The translations under genes and the position numbers were made by a program. A model generated the notes under the pieces. It was not told where the DNA came from and did no database searches. It was given only the letters and a program-made list of their open reading frames with translations. A DNA stretch of 64,000 bases from Pseudomonadota bacterium (GTDB lineage: Bacteria; Pseudomonadota; Gammaproteobacteria; Burkholderiales; Gallionellaceae). Below, piece after piece: positions 19,049 through 30,163 of this stretch. Every line of letters starts with the position of its first letter. Position 1 is the first letter of the stretch. The stretch covers positions 62,001-126,000 of the forward strand of contig JAJYLY010000005.1 of assembly GCA_021787435.1 (NCBI GenBank), read 5' to 3'.

Positions 19049-22000
19049 TCATTCGCTGATCAACGGCTGATCTGCTTCGATCCGCTGCTCTTCGGAAAAA
19101 AGCGGAAACAGCAAAGGCAGGAGCAGCAGGGTAAAAAGCGTTGCGGTGACGATGCCGCCTACGATGACTACCGCAAACGGACGCTGCGTTTCCGAGCCTA
19201 TGCCATGCGACAGCGCTGCCGGCAAGAGACCTATGCCGGCCATCAGTGCGGTCATCAGTATCGGACGCAATCGCGATATCGCGCCATCCATCACGCTGGC
19301 TGCAACCTCTTTGCCGTAACGCATGCCCTCGATGAACTGCTCAACCATGATCACCCCGTTCTGCACCGAGATGCCTGCCACCGCGATGAAACCGACCGCC
19401 GCAGATACCGACAGATGCAGACCCGCAAGCCCCAGGCCCGCGAGTCCGCCGATCAATGTGAAGGGCACCATCAGGATCACCAGCAAGGCCTTGCGCATCG
19501 ATTTGAATGCCCAGAACAGCAACACGAATATCATCAGTATGGACAGCGGCACGATCACCTTGAGCCTTTTCATCGCGCGCTGCTGATTTTCAAACTGTCC
19601 GCCCCAGCTCATGCTGTAGCCCGGCGGCAGAGTGACTTGCTGGTTCACTTTATCCATCGCCTCGGCCACGAACCCGCCCTGGTCGCGCCCCAGCAGGTTG
19701 GCCTTAACCGCCACCATGCGCCCGCCCGCCTCGCGTCCTATGCGCGCAGCGCCCTGTTTGACGCTGATATTGGCAATCGACCCCAGGGGAATCGAACCGC
19801 CGCCCGGCAGCGCGATGGGCAGCACACGGACATCATCCACCGCATCGCGGGCAGACTTGTCGATGCGCACCGTCACATCGAAACTGCGCTCCCCCTCGAA
19901 GAATGTATTGACTGCGGTGCCTGCCAATACGGTCTGTATCGTGGCATTCACGTCGTTGATATTCAGTCCGTACCGGGACATGCGCTGCCGGTCCAGCGTG
20001 ATGTTGAGCTCGGTCTGCCCGCCCACCTTGATTGCCGCGACATCCGCAGCCCCCGCTATTCCCGACAGGATTTTTGCGACCTGCGTGGACTTGTCCTCCA
20101 GTATTTCGAGATCCGGGCCGAATATCTTGACTGAGATCGCCCCCTTCACGCCGGACAAGGCCTCTTCCACGTTGTCCTGTATTACTTGGGAAAAGTTGGT
20201 CGGCACGCCCGGGATTACCTGTATCTTCCGAGTCATGTCGGCTATCATCGCCTCCTTATCGGCAAACCGCCAGGTGTCATGCGGCTTCAGATCCGCCATG
20301 ATCTCAAGGTTGTTAGGGCCCTTCGGGTCAGTGCCATCATCCGGACGCCCCACTTGCGTGACCACATTGTTGACTTCCGGATAGGATTTCAGAATCGCCC
20401 TCACCTTGCGCTCGATGTCTTTGGTTTTATCCAGCGCAGTCGCTGGCGGCAGCGTGATGGTAAGCCAGATATTCCCCTCGTCCAGGCTCGGCAGAAACTC
20501 ACTGCCCAGCAGCGGCGAGAGCGCCAGCGTGATCACCAACAATCCTATAGAGGCGCCGACGATGCCCCTGCGTCGCGAAGCTGCCCATGTCAGCAGATTG
20601 CGATAGCGTTCCTGCAGGCGGTGCATCCATTCGCTGTGCCGTTCTGCCATATCCTTGTTCTTGACGATATAGCTTAACAGCGCAGGCAGAAGCGTGAGCG
20701 TCAAGATGATTGCGCCCAGCAGCGCAAAGCTTAAGGTAAAGGCCACCGGAGAAAAAATCTTTCCCTCGACGCGCTGAAAGGTGAAGATGGGCAGGAAGGC
20801 CAGGATGATGATAGCCTTGGAAAACAGGATAGGCGAACCCATCTCGATGCAGTTCTGCTTGATCAGATGTATGCGCCAGCCATACGATTTATGCTGCGGC
20901 AATGCATCCGCCTTGGCCAGCGCGAGCTTCACCATCAAGGCTTCCACCAGCACCACCGCACTGTCGATGATGATGCCGAAGTCCACGGCACCCAGCGAAA
21001 TCAGGTTGGCCGACACCCCGCGCGCATCGATCAGAATAAAGGCAAATAGCAGCGCTAACGGGATGATCACCGCAACGGCCAGCGCCGCATACCAGTTGCG
21101 CAGGAAGACGATCAGGATTGCAACCACTAAAAGCGCGCCGACCAGCAGATTTTCACTCACCGTATGCACCGTGTGTTTCACAAGCTCGGTGCGGTCATAG
21201 TATGGAACGATCGCAACCCCCTTGGGCAATTTCATCTCAAGCTCGGCGATGCGCGCCTTGATCGCCTTGACCACCTTGGATGCATTCTGCCCCTTTGTCA
21301 TATCCACGATGCCCTCGACCACATTGTCCTGGTCGTTAAAAGCCACGATGCCAGAGCGCGGGCGGTCGCCTATCGCAACCTTTGCCAAATCGCCCACCAT
21401 CACGGTCTTGCCGCTCTGGGCCGTGACCACCACGCGGGATATGTCGTCCAGCGACTTGAAAAGTCCGACGCTGCGCACCACCAGTGCTTCATCGCCGCGA
21501 TTGATGATGCCGCCACCGGTATTGCTGCTGTTGGCACCGAGTGCTTGGGCGACCTGATCTATGGACACGTTGAATTTTCGCAGCAAAGCTGGATTCACAC
21601 TCACTTGGTATTCCTTGATGGTCCCGCCGAAACTGACCACATCCGCAACACCTGCAACCTGACGCAACGCAGGGCGCAATACCCAGTCCTGCAGAGCCCT
21701 GACCTCATTGGGCGGCATCTGCTTAGGCGCCTTTAGCACATAACGGTACACTTCGCCGACAGCATTACTTAACGGAGCCAGGCTTGCCTGCACGCCTTGC
21801 GGGAGGTTCACGTTCTGCAGCTTTTCAAGCACCTGCTGGCGGGCAAAATAATCGTCCGTGTTGTCGGAAAACGTAAGCGTGATCTCGGACAGTCCGGTGA
21901 TCGACACAGAACGCAATTGCGTCATGTGCGGCACACCGCTCATCTCACGCTCGATAGGCATGGTAACGCTGCGTTCGATTTCTTCTGGGGCCTGTCCTGG

Positions 22001-22159
22001 CATCAACGTGTCGAGCTGCACCTGGACATCCTGCACATCGGGAAAGGCTTCGATGGGAAGATTATCCAGCGCACGCACGCCGAAGACGATCAGGACCAGC
22101 ACACCCGCCAGCACAAATACTCGCTGCTGCAGGGAAAAGGTGATGAGTTTCTCAAGCAT
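19049..22159 (-). CDS. czcA: heavy-metal efflux RND pump, CzcA type
   Basis: 1036 residues, the usual length of inner-membrane RND proton antiporters. N-terminal helix, PN1/PN2 periplasmic loop, then a second helix bundle; the membrane motif in TM4 is AVDFGIIIDSAVV (Asp393, Asp399), the DFGxxxD pattern of divalent-cation (Co, Zn, Cd, Ni) HME-RND pumps rather than the Cu/Ag CusA pattern. It pairs with the fusion protein and outer-membrane factor genes upstream; start and preceding stop overlap as TAATG. The exact metal is not certain and some proteins of this group are called CusA by automated annotation. Confidence 0.9.
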   Translation of the reverse strand: MLEKLITFSLQQRVFVLAGVLVLIVFGVRALDNLPIEAFPDVQDVQVQLDTLMPGQAPEEIERSVTMPIEREMSGVPHMTQLRSVSITGLSEITLTFSDNTDDYFARQQVLEKLQNVNLPQGVQASLAPLSNAVGEVYRYVLKAPKQMPPNEVRALQDWVLRPALRQVAGVADVVSFGGTIKEYQVSVNPALLRKFNVSIDQVAQALGANSSNTGGGIINRGDEALVVRSVGLFKSLDDISRVVVTAQSGKTVMVGDLAKVAIGDRPRSGIVAFNDQDNVVEGIVDMTKGQNASKVVKAIKARIAELEMKLPKGVAIVPYYDRTELVKHTVHTVSENLLVGALLVVAILIVFLRNWYAALAVAVIIPLALLFAFILIDARGVSANLISLGAVDFGIIIDSAVVLVEALMVKLALAKADALPQHKSYGWRIHLIKQNCIEMGSPILFSKAIIILAFLPIFTFQRVEGKIFSPVAFTLSFALLGAIILTLTLLPALLSYIVKNKDMAERHSEWMHRLQERYRNLLTWAASRRRGIVGASIGLLVITLALSPLLGSEFLPSLDEGNIWLTITLPPATALDKTKDIERKVRAILKSYPEVNNVVTQVGRPDDGTDPKGPNNLEIMADLKPHDTWRFADKEAMIADMTRKIQVIPGVPTNFSQVIQDNVEEALSGVKGAISVKIFGPDLEILEDKSTQVAKILSGIAGAADVAAIKVGGQTELNITLDRQRMSRYGLNINDVNATIQTVLAGTAVNTFFEGERSFDVTVRIDKSARDAVDDVRVLPIALPGGGSIPLGSIANISVKQGAARIGREAGGRMVAVKANLLGRDQGGFVAEAMDKVNQQVTLPPGYSMSWGGQFENQQRAMKRLKVIVPLSILMIFVLLFWAFKSMRKALLVILMVPFTLIGGLAGLGLAGLHLSVSAAVGFIAVAGISVQNGVIMVEQFIEGMRYGKEVAASVMDGAISRLRPILMTALMAGIGLLPAALSHGIGSETQRPFAVVIVGGIVTATLFTLLLLPLLFPLFSEEQRIEADQPLISE

Positions 22160-23301
22160 TACTCGTTACCTGCAAGCTCTGCATTGAGCAACAGGGCGCC
22201 TGAGGTGACGATGCGTTCTTTGGCTTTGAGACCTTCCCTGACATAGCTATACGGATAACCCTGCAGGCTCAACGCAACCTTGCGTCTTTGCAATACGCCT
22301 GGACTTTGTTCGACGAACACGTAGCTGTATAAACCCCGCGTAAAGATGGCCGTATTCGGAATGCGCGGCAGGCTGGAACGGACGTCTGCAATCGGTGTGA
22401 TCTGCGCATACATTTCGGGCTTGAGCTTCAATGCCGGATTGTCAATCTCGCATCTGACCTGCATGCGCCTTGTGACAGGATCGAGCGCACCGGAAATGGC
22501 GGTCACCTTGCCGGAAAAAGTTTCGTCAGGATAGGCATCGACCTGTGCGAGCACGGACTGGCCGACCTTCAGTTTGTCCATTTCCTGCTCGGGCAGATCG
22601 ACCTGCACCCATACATGCGCTGGATCAGTGATGACAAACTGCGGGGTGGCCGCATCCGCCACCACCTCGCTACCCGGGCTTGCCTGCCGTTCGCTGATCA
22701 CGCCCGCCTGCGGTGAGCGCAAAACATACTGTGAGCCAGCGGGCGCACGGCCTGTCAAATTAACCAAGCGCGCGCTGGCTCGAACGGCTTCGGCTTGGGC
22801 TTCGCTCACATCTGACTTCGCGCTCTCGAGGTCTTTCTGCGCGAGCCCTTTGGCCTCATAGATCAGTTTTGCACGCGCATAGGTTTGCTGCTTCAATTCA
22901 AGATCGGCATTCGCGCGGCTCACATCTGCAACCGCCTGCGCATAATCGGGTGCATCCAGTATCATGATCCCGTCTCCCGCCTTCACATGAGCACCCACGT
23001 CAGCCAGAATCCTGACGACCCTGCCGGTAATCGGCGAGAAAACGCGCGCAGTTCGGTTATCATCATAGCTTACGCGCGCATTTAGAGGCTCCGCCAGCGG
23101 TTCCGGCATGGCCTCGACTTCGCTGATCCGGATGAAATCGAGTTGCGGCGCATGGGCGTCAAAACGCAGCGTATCCGATTTTTTGTGCAACGCCGGTCTG
23201 GCCGCAACCTTTTCAGGCGCATGACTCTCTTGCCACAAGAAATATCCTGCGCCACACAGGACAAGCAGCAGTACCGCAGTTTTTTTATACCGGATGATCA
23301 T
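22159..23301 (-). CDS. periplasmic membrane-fusion protein of the RND efflux system
   Basis: 380 residues. An N-terminal membrane anchor (TAVLLLVLCGAGYFLW), a barrel-sandwich (lipoyl-like) half with SPITGRVVRILADVGAHVKAGDGI, a helical hairpin (residues about 130-170), the second lipoyl half (RSPQAGVISERQASPGSEV) and a beta-barrel domain (VWVQVDLPEQEMDKLKVG). CzcB/CusB-like bridge between pump and outer membrane channel. No His-rich or Met-rich metal-binding extension is visible. ATG at 23301 overlaps the preceding stop by ATGA. Confidence 0.88.
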   Translation of the reverse strand: MIIRYKKTAVLLLVLCGAGYFLWQESHAPEKVAARPALHKKSDTLRFDAHAPQLDFIRISEVEAMPEPLAEPLNARVSYDDNRTARVFSPITGRVVRILADVGAHVKAGDGIMILDAPDYAQAVADVSRANADLELKQQTYARAKLIYEAKGLAQKDLESAKSDVSEAQAEAVRASARLVNLTGRAPAGSQYVLRSPQAGVISERQASPGSEVVADAATPQFVITDPAHVWVQVDLPEQEMDKLKVGQSVLAQVDAYPDETFSGKVTAISGALDPVTRRMQVRCEIDNPALKLKPEMYAQITPIADVRSSLPRIPNTAIFTRGLYSYVFVEQSPGVLQRRKVALSLQGYPYSYVREGLKAKERIVTSGALLLNAELAGNE

Positions 23302-24836
23302 GAAGCGTGTTCTCCCTTTTTTGCCCACCAGCCGCCACCCAAAGCCTGATAAAGTAGCGCAGTATCGCCAAGGCGGGAGACTTGCGCCTGGATCAGGCTG
23401 ATCGTGCTCAACTGGTAGTTCTGTTCTGCAGTCAAAAGAGCCTGATAGCTGACATATCCCAGCTTGTATTGACTCTGGGTGAGATCCAGCAGCTTCCCGG
23501 CAGCCTCGCAGGAGGCGGTGGCCGCCTTCAATGTGTCCGCATCTTCCTCTATCGCATGCAACGTGTCGGCCACGTTCTGCAGAGCCGCGATCACCGTACT
23601 GCGATACTGGAAGCCTGCCTGTATCAGAACCTGTTCTGCAGCCTTGGACTGTGCGCGCAAGGTGCCGCCATCAAAGATGGTCTGCGCGACATTGCCTGCC
23701 AGACTGAAGAATCCTCCGCCGGCACGGAACATCCAGTCAGGGCTCGTTGCCATGCCGCCCATCTCTGCTGTGATCGAGAATTGCGGCAAGCGGTTGGCGA
23801 TCGAAACGCCATATTGCGCACTCGCATCGTGCAGCTGCTCTTCGGAAATGCGCACATCGGGGCGCTGTTCGATAAGCTTTGAAGGAAGACTGAGCGGCAG
23901 CTCCTCTGGCAAATGCAAGTCGGATAATGCAAATGTCTCAGGCACATCCTGGTCTGGCGTGCTGCCTGCCAGCGCGCGTATCAGATCGCGCGTCTGCTCA
24001 AGCTGGCGGTTTAAGGGCGGCAGCGACTGTTCAGCCTGTGCGAGTGCTGTTTCTCCTGCTGTCATATCGATTTCGGACAGGCCTCCCGCCGCAAGCTGCT
24101 TTCGCATGATGGAAAGATTTTCGCGGTTCAACGCCACCACTTTTTTCACGGCATCAATCTGCGCGCGCAGGCTGGCTTCTTCGAAGGCTGCTGCAACGAT
24201 ATTGGATGCCAGTGTGATATAGACAGCCTTGAGCTGCATCGCCTGCGCTTGGGCCTGCGCCTTGGCAGACTCGACTCGCCTCCTCTGCATGCCGAAGACA
24301 TCGGGAACATAGCCCACACTTACCTGGGCAACATGGAAGTTGTAATACGCTGGGCCGTTGTAAACCGGGCCTGCGGGATTGGAATAGGTTTGTATTAGCG
24401 TGCCGTTGTTCTGCAGGCCGGGTGAATTGCCGCCCATGTTGCCCGCCAGCTTGTTGCGTGAGGGAGAATAACTCACGCCTACAGTCGGGTAAAAAAATCC
24501 CTGCTGCGCAATCACATTCTGCTGGGCTGCAAGCAGCGATGCGCTGGCTGCCCCGATATCGGGATTGGCCTTGAACGCGCGTTCAATCAGCGCGTTTAAT
24601 TGCGGCGATTTGAACAATGTCCACCAGTCTTGTGGAATCTCTCTGGCAGCCGAGAAGGACTGCGCATGACCCAATGGGGCCTCAGCAGATGAAGTGTTTT
24701 CAGGCAAAGGCTTGACGGTGTACGCAGCCGATGCAGGCGCGTCAGGGCGCTTGAAATCCGGCCCTGCCGCGCAAGCAGCGAGTATCGTCAGCAAGGTCAA
24801 GATCAGCGAATTTTTTAACAGATTAGTCCCGGCCAT
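23298..24836 (-). CDS. outer-membrane efflux lipoprotein, NodT/TolC family
   Basis: 512 residues. Lipoprotein signal peptide ending in the lipobox LAAC, then GPDFKRPDAP, the classic opening of NodT-type outer membrane factors, followed by two TolC-like repeats with long helices (LNALIERAFKANPDIGAASASLLAAQ and the second half from residue 300). Forms the channel of the tripartite metal pump. ATG at 24836 used; a TTG six bases earlier is the only alternative. It is divergent from acnA. Confidence 0.9.
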   Translation of the reverse strand: MAGTNLLKNSLILTLLTILAACAAGPDFKRPDAPASAAYTVKPLPENTSSAEAPLGHAQSFSAAREIPQDWWTLFKSPQLNALIERAFKANPDIGAASASLLAAQQNVIAQQGFFYPTVGVSYSPSRNKLAGNMGGNSPGLQNNGTLIQTYSNPAGPVYNGPAYYNFHVAQVSVGYVPDVFGMQRRRVESAKAQAQAQAMQLKAVYITLASNIVAAAFEEASLRAQIDAVKKVVALNRENLSIMRKQLAAGGLSEIDMTAGETALAQAEQSLPPLNRQLEQTRDLIRALAGSTPDQDVPETFALSDLHLPEELPLSLPSKLIEQRPDVRISEEQLHDASAQYGVSIANRLPQFSITAEMGGMATSPDWMFRAGGGFFSLAGNVAQTIFDGGTLRAQSKAAEQVLIQAGFQYRSTVIAALQNVADTLHAIEEDADTLKAATASCEAAGKLLDLTQSQYKLGYVSYQALLTAEQNYQLSTISLIQAQVSRLGDTALLYQALGGGWWAKKGEHAS

Positions 24837-25011
24837 GTTCAATTACCGTTATTTTTTAAAGCGGCCTATGGAAAAATGTCAGAGAAGTTAGGTGGCGATT
24901 CTACAACCAGTTCGATCGGCATTCACAAAAAACTCAAAAAAACACCGCGCCCATGCGCCTGCTGGTTATAATTCATCATTTATTCCCTACAGCATAATCG
25001 GAGTTTTTGCC

Positions 25012-27747
25012 ATGCAGCATAATTTGTTCAACACCCGCACCGCTTTCAACCTTACCGATGGCAAACAGGGAATAATGTATTCGCTGCCCGCGCTCGAAGC
25101 TGCAGGCTTGGGTAAAATTTCACGCCTGCCCGTATCCATCCGCATCGTACTGGAAGCCGTGTTGCGCAATTATGACAGCAAAAAAATCACCGAAGCACAT
25201 GTCAGAGAACTGGCAGGCTGGCAGCCCAATGCAACCCGCACCGCAGAGATTCCTTTTGTCGTCGCGCGCATCGTGCTTCAGGACTTTACCGGCGTGCCGC
25301 TTCTGGCGGATCTTGCCGCGATGCGCAATGCGGCAGCCGCCAGAGGATGCAATCCGAAAATCATCGAACCCCTAGTGCCCGTGAATCTTGTTGTGGATCA
25401 CTCGGTGCAGATAGACAGCTACAACAATCCCGACGCGCTAAAGATCAACATGGAACTGGAGTTCGAACGCAACACCGAGCGTTACCGCTTCATGAAGTGG
25501 GGCATGCAGGCCTTTGAAACGTTCAAGGTCGTGCCGCCCGGCGTCGGCATCGTGCATCAGGTCAACCTGGAGTATCTTGCGCGCGGCGTGCTGCACAGGG
25601 ACGGCCCCGATGGGCGTACCTACTATCCTGACACCCTGGTCGGCACCGATAGCCACACCACGATGATCAACGGCATAGGTGTGGTAGGCTGGGGTGTGGG
25701 CGGCATCGAGGCGGAAGCCGGCATGTTGGGACAGCCTGTCTATTTTCTGACGCCCGACGTGGTCGGCGTGCATCTCAAGGGCGCGCTCAAGGAAGGCGTG
25801 ACTGCCACAGACGTGGTGCTCACCGTCACCGAACTTTTGCGCAAACACAAAGTGGTCGGCAAGTTCGTGGAGTTCTTCGGAGAGGGTGCAGCTCAGCTCA
25901 CGCTGCCCGACAGAGCTACCATCGCCAACATGGCGCCTGAATATGGTGCGACCATGGGTTTCTTTCCGGTGGACGATGTCACCGTCAGTTTCATGCGCCA
26001 CACGGGAAGGACACCAGAAGAACTCGATGCGTTTGAATCCTATTTCAAGGCCCAGCGACTGTTTGGCATGCCGAAGGCGGGCGAGATCGACTACAGCAGC
26101 GTGGTAGAACTTGACCTATCAAACATCGTACCCTCCCTTGCCGGCCCCAAACGCCCCCAGGATCGCATCGTGCTATCTTTGATGCGCGAAACATTCGATA
26201 CGCTGTTCTCCAAGCCCGTAGCCGAAAACGGCTTCAACCAGCCCGCCGAGAAACTGGCGCAGCGTTACCCGACAGGACTTGACAACATCGAAATCGGCAA
26301 CGGCGATGTGCTGATCGCGGCGATCACTTCCTGCACCAACACCTCGAATCCAGGCGTGATGCTCGCAGCAGGACTGCTTGCCAAAAAGGCGCTCGAAAAA
26401 GGCCTTTGTGTCAAACCACACATCAAGACCTCGCTTGCTCCCGGCTCGCGGGTGGTCACAGCCTATCTTGCCAATGCGGGACTGCTCGAGCCTTTGGCCA
26501 AGCTTGGCTTTGGCGTGGCAGCTTACGGCTGCACTACCTGCATCGGCAATTCAGGCCCGCTGGATTCGCACATCGAAGAGACCATCGTCAAGAACGATCT
26601 CATCGCGGCAGCCGTGCTATCTGGCAACCGTAATTTTGAGGCACGCATACATGCCAATATCAAGGCCAACTTCCTGGCAAGCCCGCCGCTTGTGATCGCC
26701 TATGCCATCGCTGGCCGCATGAACGTGAACCTGGACAGCGAACCGCTCGGCAAGGATAAAAGCGGCAAGCCTGTTTTCCTTCGCGACATATGGCCGTCCA
26801 ACACAGAAATCCAGGAAGTCAGCCACTATGCTGCCGACCCCGAAGTCTACCGCAAGCTTTATTCCGATCTAACCCGCGACCTGCCGCTGTGGAATGCGAT
26901 CAAGGCGCCTTCAGGGGATCTTTACCAGTGGGACGACTCGACCTATATCGCCTGCCCGCCTTTCTTCGAACACGAGCATAGCGGAAAAATCAGTGGCATC
27001 AGCAATGCGCGTGCGCTGGCGATCTTCGGCGATTCGGTGACGACAGACCACATCAGCCCGGCAGGAAGCTTCAAGTCAAGCACTCCGGCCGGCAGGTATC
27101 TACTTGAAAAAGGCGTGGCGCTCAAGGACTTCAACAGCTACGGTTCGCGCAGAGGGAATCACGATGTGATGATGCGCGGCACCTTCGCCAACGTGCGCAT
27201 CAAAAATCTGATGTTGCCTGTCAAAGCCGATGGTTCACGCACCGAAGGCGGCTATACGCTGTATGACAATGTAGAGACCGACATCTACAACGCCGCGATG
27301 AACTACATCAAAGCCGGCATACCGACCCTCATCTTTGCAGGTGAAGAATATGGCACGGGTTCCTCGCGCGACTGGGCAGCCAAGGGCACGCAACTTCTGG
27401 GTGTAAAGGCCGTGATCGCCAGATCTTACGAGCGCATACACAGAAGCAACCTAGTCGGCATGGGCGTGCTGCCATTGCAGTTCAAGGACGATGCGAGTGC
27501 TGCCTCATTGCAGATTAAAGGCGACGAGCGCTTTGACCTTGCCGGCATCGGCGAGAATCTGAAGCCTCAGCAGGAGGTCACGCTGGTCATCACAAAGGCC
27601 GACGGTGGCAGGCAGGAGGTGCCGCTGCTGCTGCGCATCGACACGCCGATCGAGGTGGACTACTACCGCGTAGGCGGCATACTCCCGTATGTGTTGAATG
27701 AATTGACAGGCCAAGCCACTTGCATTGATCCAATGCCGGGTGTATAA
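25012..27747 (+). CDS. acnA: aconitate hydratase A
   Basis: 911 residues, near E. coli AcnA (891). Isomerises citrate and isocitrate in the TCA cycle through a [4Fe-4S] cluster; the three cluster cysteines lie in TSCTNTSNP and in [10 protein letters not shown]. Catalytic blocks [30 protein letters not shown] and [12 protein letters not shown] are intact. The ATG at 25012 has CGGAG upstream and gives the AcnA N-terminus [12 protein letters not shown]; the frame extends 40 codons upstream without family similarity. Monocistronic, divergent from the efflux operon. Confidence 0.96.
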   Translation: MQHNLFNTRTAFNLTDGKQGIMYSLPALEAAGLGKISRLPVSIRIVLEAVLRNYDSKKITEAHVRELAGWQPNATRTAEIPFVVARIVLQDFTGVPLLADLAAMRNAAAARGCNPKIIEPLVPVNLVVDHSVQIDSYNNPDALKINMELEFERNTERYRFMKWGMQAFETFKVVPPGVGIVHQVNLEYLARGVLHRDGPDGRTYYPDTLVGTDSHTTMINGIGVVGWGVGGIEAEAGMLGQPVYFLTPDVVGVHLKGALKEGVTATDVVLTVTELLRKHKVVGKFVEFFGEGAAQLTLPDRATIANMAPEYGATMGFFPVDDVTVSFMRHTGRTPEELDAFESYFKAQRLFGMPKAGEIDYSSVVELDLSNIVPSLAGPKRPQDRIVLSLMRETFDTLFSKPVAENGFNQPAEKLAQRYPTGLDNIEIGNGDVLIAAITSCTNTSNPGVMLAAGLLAKKALEKGLCVKPHIKTSLAPGSRVVTAYLANAGLLEPLAKLGFGVAAYGCTTCIGNSGPLDSHIEETIVKNDLIAAAVLSGNRNFEARIHANIKANFLASPPLVIAYAIAGRMNVNLDSEPLGKDKSGKPVFLRDIWPSNTEIQEVSHYAADPEVYRKLYSDLTRDLPLWNAIKAPSGDLYQWDDSTYIACPPFFEHEHSGKISGISNARALAIFGDSVTTDHISPAGSFKSSTPAGRYLLEKGVALKDFNSYGSRRGNHDVMMRGTFANVRIKNLMLPVKADGSRTEGGYTLYDNVETDIYNAAMNYIKAGIPTLIFAGEEYGTGSSRDWAAKGTQLLGVKAVIARSYERIHRSNLVGMGVLPLQFKDDASAASLQIKGDERFDLAGIGENLKPQQEVTLVITKADGGRQEVPLLLRIDTPIEVDYYRVGGILPYVLNELTGQATCIDPMPGV

Positions 27748-27869
27748 ATGGCACATGCTCCAGTTCCGCTTAGACAATCTCAACAGGAGGGGCCTATCGA
27801 CATGCCGTCAAGTCACTCATGATTTATCAAGGTCAGCGAGACTGACTACATCGGCATGATGCCGATATG

Positions 27870-27893
27870 TAACGCCGCTTTAAAGCGGCGTTA
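27870..27893. terminator. strong inverted repeat between acnA and rimO
   Basis: A perfect 24-base palindrome (TAACGCCGCTTT then AAAGCGGCGTTA), preceded at 27850-27866 by a second inverted repeat (ATCGGCAT/ATGCCGAT with a one-base centre). It lies between convergent acnA and rimO, so a bidirectional terminator is the simplest reading. No long T-run follows on either strand, so termination may be weak or protein-dependent. Confidence 0.6.
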
Positions 27894-27908
27894 CGCTTTC
27901 AAGCAGTT

Positions 27909-29219
27909 TCAAACCATATCCCCCCACAGATCGTGGGTATCCGAATCGGTGATCACGACATCCACCCTGTCTCCGACTTTCAGATGCTGACATTCGCTGA
28001 TATAGACCTGACCGTCGATTTCCGGCGCATCGGCATAGCTTCGCGCAATCGCACCCTCCTCATCCACTTCGTCCACCAGCACCGTCATGGTCTTGCCAAT
28101 TTTAAGCTTAAGTCTTTCTTCGCTGATTTCTTCCTGCAGCAGCATCAGGCGCGCCAGACGTTCTTGCTGAACTTCGGGCGGGATGGGATCAGGTAGCTCG
28201 TTGGCCAGCGCCCCTTCCACAGGAGAATAGGCAAATGCGCCCACGCGATCGAGCTGTGCCTCTTTCAAGAAAGCCAGCAGTTCCTCGAACTCAGCTTCGG
28301 TTTCGCCGGGAAAGCCTACGATGAACGTGCTGCGCAACGTAAGCTCCGGACAAATCTCGCGCCAGCGCCTTATGCGCGCCAATACGCCATCGCTGTTGCC
28401 GGGGCGTTTCATCAGCTTCAGGATGCGCTGGTTCGCGTGCTGAAACGGTATATCTAGATAGGGCAGCAGCTTGCCTTCCGCCATCAGCGGGATCACTTCA
28501 TCCACATGCGGATAGGGATAGACATAATGCAGCCGCACCCATACGCCGAGACTGCCCAGCGCTTCGGCAAGTTCAGTCATGCGTGCCCTCAAAGGCCTGC
28601 CTCCCCAGAAGCCGGTACGGTATTTAACATCGACCCCGTAGGCGCTGGTGTCCTGCGAGATAACGAGCAGTTCCTTCACGCCGGATTTGACCAGATTCTC
28701 CGCCTCAATCATCACATCGCCCACAGGGCGGCTCACCAGATCGCCCCTCATGCTGGGGATGATGCAGAAAGTGCAGCGATGATTGCAGCCCTCCGAAATC
28801 TTGAGATAGGCGTAATGCCTGGGCGTAAGCCTTATTCCCTGTGGTGGAACCAAGTCCGTATACGGGTCATGAGGTTTTGGCAGATGGCGATGCACCGCCT
28901 CCATCACGTCATCGGTCGCATGCGGCCCCGTGACGGCCAGCACCCTGGGATGCGCTTGTCTCACCACATCGCCTTTGGCTCCTAGGCAGCCGGTGACGAT
29001 CACGCGGCCGTTTTCAGCCAGCGCTTCGCCGATTGCGTCAAGCGATTCATGAACCGCGCTGTCAATGAAGCCGCAGGTGTTCACCACCACGAGGTCGGAA
29101 TCCTGGTAGCTTGAAGAAATCAGATAGCCTTCTGCGCGCAGGCGCGTCAATATATGCTCGGAATCTACCGTTGCCTTGGGGCAACCCAGCGAGACAAAGC
29201 CAACTTTTGCAATATTCAT
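27909..29219 (-). CDS. rimO: ribosomal protein uS12 methylthiotransferase RimO
   Basis: 436 residues. Adds a methylthio group to the conserved aspartate of ribosomal protein S12. N-terminal UPF0004 domain with cluster cysteines Cys13, Cys49 and Cys78 (LGCPK, NTCGF, TGCLG), radical-SAM motif CNHRCTFC (145-152), and a C-terminal TRAM domain ([15 protein letters not shown]). The sequence [12 protein letters not shown] and the motif IPSMRG distinguish it from MiaB. Convergent with acnA. Confidence 0.95.
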   Translation of the reverse strand: MNIAKVGFVSLGCPKATVDSEHILTRLRAEGYLISSSYQDSDLVVVNTCGFIDSAVHESLDAIGEALAENGRVIVTGCLGAKGDVVRQAHPRVLAVTGPHATDDVMEAVHRHLPKPHDPYTDLVPPQGIRLTPRHYAYLKISEGCNHRCTFCIIPSMRGDLVSRPVGDVMIEAENLVKSGVKELLVISQDTSAYGVDVKYRTGFWGGRPLRARMTELAEALGSLGVWVRLHYVYPYPHVDEVIPLMAEGKLLPYLDIPFQHANQRILKLMKRPGNSDGVLARIRRWREICPELTLRSTFIVGFPGETEAEFEELLAFLKEAQLDRVGAFAYSPVEGALANELPDPIPPEVQQERLARLMLLQEEISEERLKLKIGKTMTVLVDEVDEEGAIARSYADAPEIDGQVYISECQHLKVGDRVDVVITDSDTHDLWGDMV

Positions 29220-29231
29220 TTCATAAACTTT

Positions 29232-30008
29232 CTATTCTGCAACCATAAGGTTGACCAGATATATCGAAGACACACCGGCCGCGATCAGCAGCACCTGTTC
29301 CAGTGTGTCCTTAAGTCTGGTGCGCTGATGAAGGCCGGGAATCAGATCTGCCACCGCGACATAAATCAGGCTTGCTGCAGCCAGCGCAAGTAGCGTCGGC
29401 ACAAAACTCTGCACCGATTGCAGCGCGTAATAGGCCAGCACGCCGCCCACCAGCGTCGCCAGCGTGGAGAGCAGGTTGAACGCAAGCGCCTGAACCTTGC
29501 TGTAGCCCGAATGCAGCAGAATCATGAAGTCGCCGACTTCCTGTGGAATTTCATGCGCGATGATCGCAAGCGACGTCACGATGCCCAGATGCACATCGGT
29601 CAGAAATGCCGCGGCGATGATCACGCCATCGACAAAATTATGAAACGTGCCGCCGACTAGGATCATCAGGCCGCTACGTCCATAGGCGTGCTTTTTTTCC
29701 GGCTCATGCGCCTCGCAGTGATCGTGATGACAATGCCGCCACAGCAACAGTTTCTCGAGTATGAAAAACAGCAATATGCCGGCGAGTATCGTGCCGCTCA
29801 ACGCCGCGCCATTCCCGGTCAGATGGATCGCCTCAGGCAGTATGTCGAGAAATACCGCACCTAAGAGCGCACCGATCGCATAGCTGACCAATGCATTCAG
29901 CCAGTGCGCGCGCGCATTGAGCGCAAACAGCGCGGCAAAGCCAACACTCAGCGCGCCGCCCAAAAGGCTGGATGCGACTATCCAAAGCAGAACGGTCATG
30001 GGATACAT
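29232..30008 (-). CDS. ZIP family metal transporter
   Basis: 258 residues, about eight membrane helices. Metal-path helices carry FHNFVDGVIIAAAF (TM4) and AHEIPQEVGDF (TM5), the ZIP signature His/Asp/Glu residues; a cytoplasmic loop is His-rich (HCHHDHCEAHEPEKKHAY), a typical metal-sensing or docking loop. Imports or exports Zn2+/Fe2+/Mn2+-like divalent ions. ATG at 30008 is used; an internal ATG at 29999 is possible since neither has a clear ribosome site. A minus-strand TATAAT lies at 30028-30033, 20 bases upstream, so the gene seems to have its own promoter, with a weak -35. Confidence 0.9.
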   Translation of the reverse strand: MYPMTVLLWIVASSLLGGALSVGFAALFALNARAHWLNALVSYAIGALLGAVFLDILPEAIHLTGNGAALSGTILAGILLFFILEKLLLWRHCHHDHCEAHEPEKKHAYGRSGLMILVGGTFHNFVDGVIIAAAFLTDVHLGIVTSLAIIAHEIPQEVGDFMILLHSGYSKVQALAFNLLSTLATLVGGVLAYYALQSVQSFVPTLLALAAASLIYVAVADLIPGLHQRTRLKDTLEQVLLIAAGVSSIYLVNLMVAE

Positions 30009-30062
30009 TCAAAAATCAGGGGCGCGGATTATAACGGATTGCTGCCTCCTTCGCTTTTAACC

Positions 30063-30097
30063 GAAAAAAACCCCCGGATTGAAGTCCGGGGGATTTT
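30063..30097 (-). terminator. rho-independent terminator
   Basis: Eight-base-pair perfect stem CCCCCGGA/TCCGGGGG (30071-30078 with 30085-30092), loop TTGAAG, flanked by A-run 30064-30070 on the plus strand (seven U on the minus-strand transcript) and T-run 30094-30098. It ends the putative small RNA and probably also read-through from the kinase gene. Confidence 0.9.
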
Positions 30098-30157
30098 TCA
30101 CGCAGGGGGGGGCCTGCACACCCGGCTCAAAGGGGGATTATGTTTCGAGCCGCATGT
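30063..30157 (-). ncRNA. putative small RNA with C-rich loops
   Basis: A complete short transcription unit: sigma-70 promoter (30164-30192), about 95 bases, and a strong terminator with U7. No reading frame with a ribosome site exists on this strand. The transcript folds into three stems: CGGCTC/GAGCCG with a loop containing AUCCCCCUUU, GCAGG/CCUGC with a six-C loop, and the terminator hairpin. C-rich loops are what sRNAs that block G-rich Shine-Dalgarno sites carry. The downstream ZIP gene has its own -10 box, so this is less likely to be only its leader, but an attenuator or riboswitch leader is the main alternative. Confidence 0.5.
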
Positions 30158-30163
30158 CCGAGC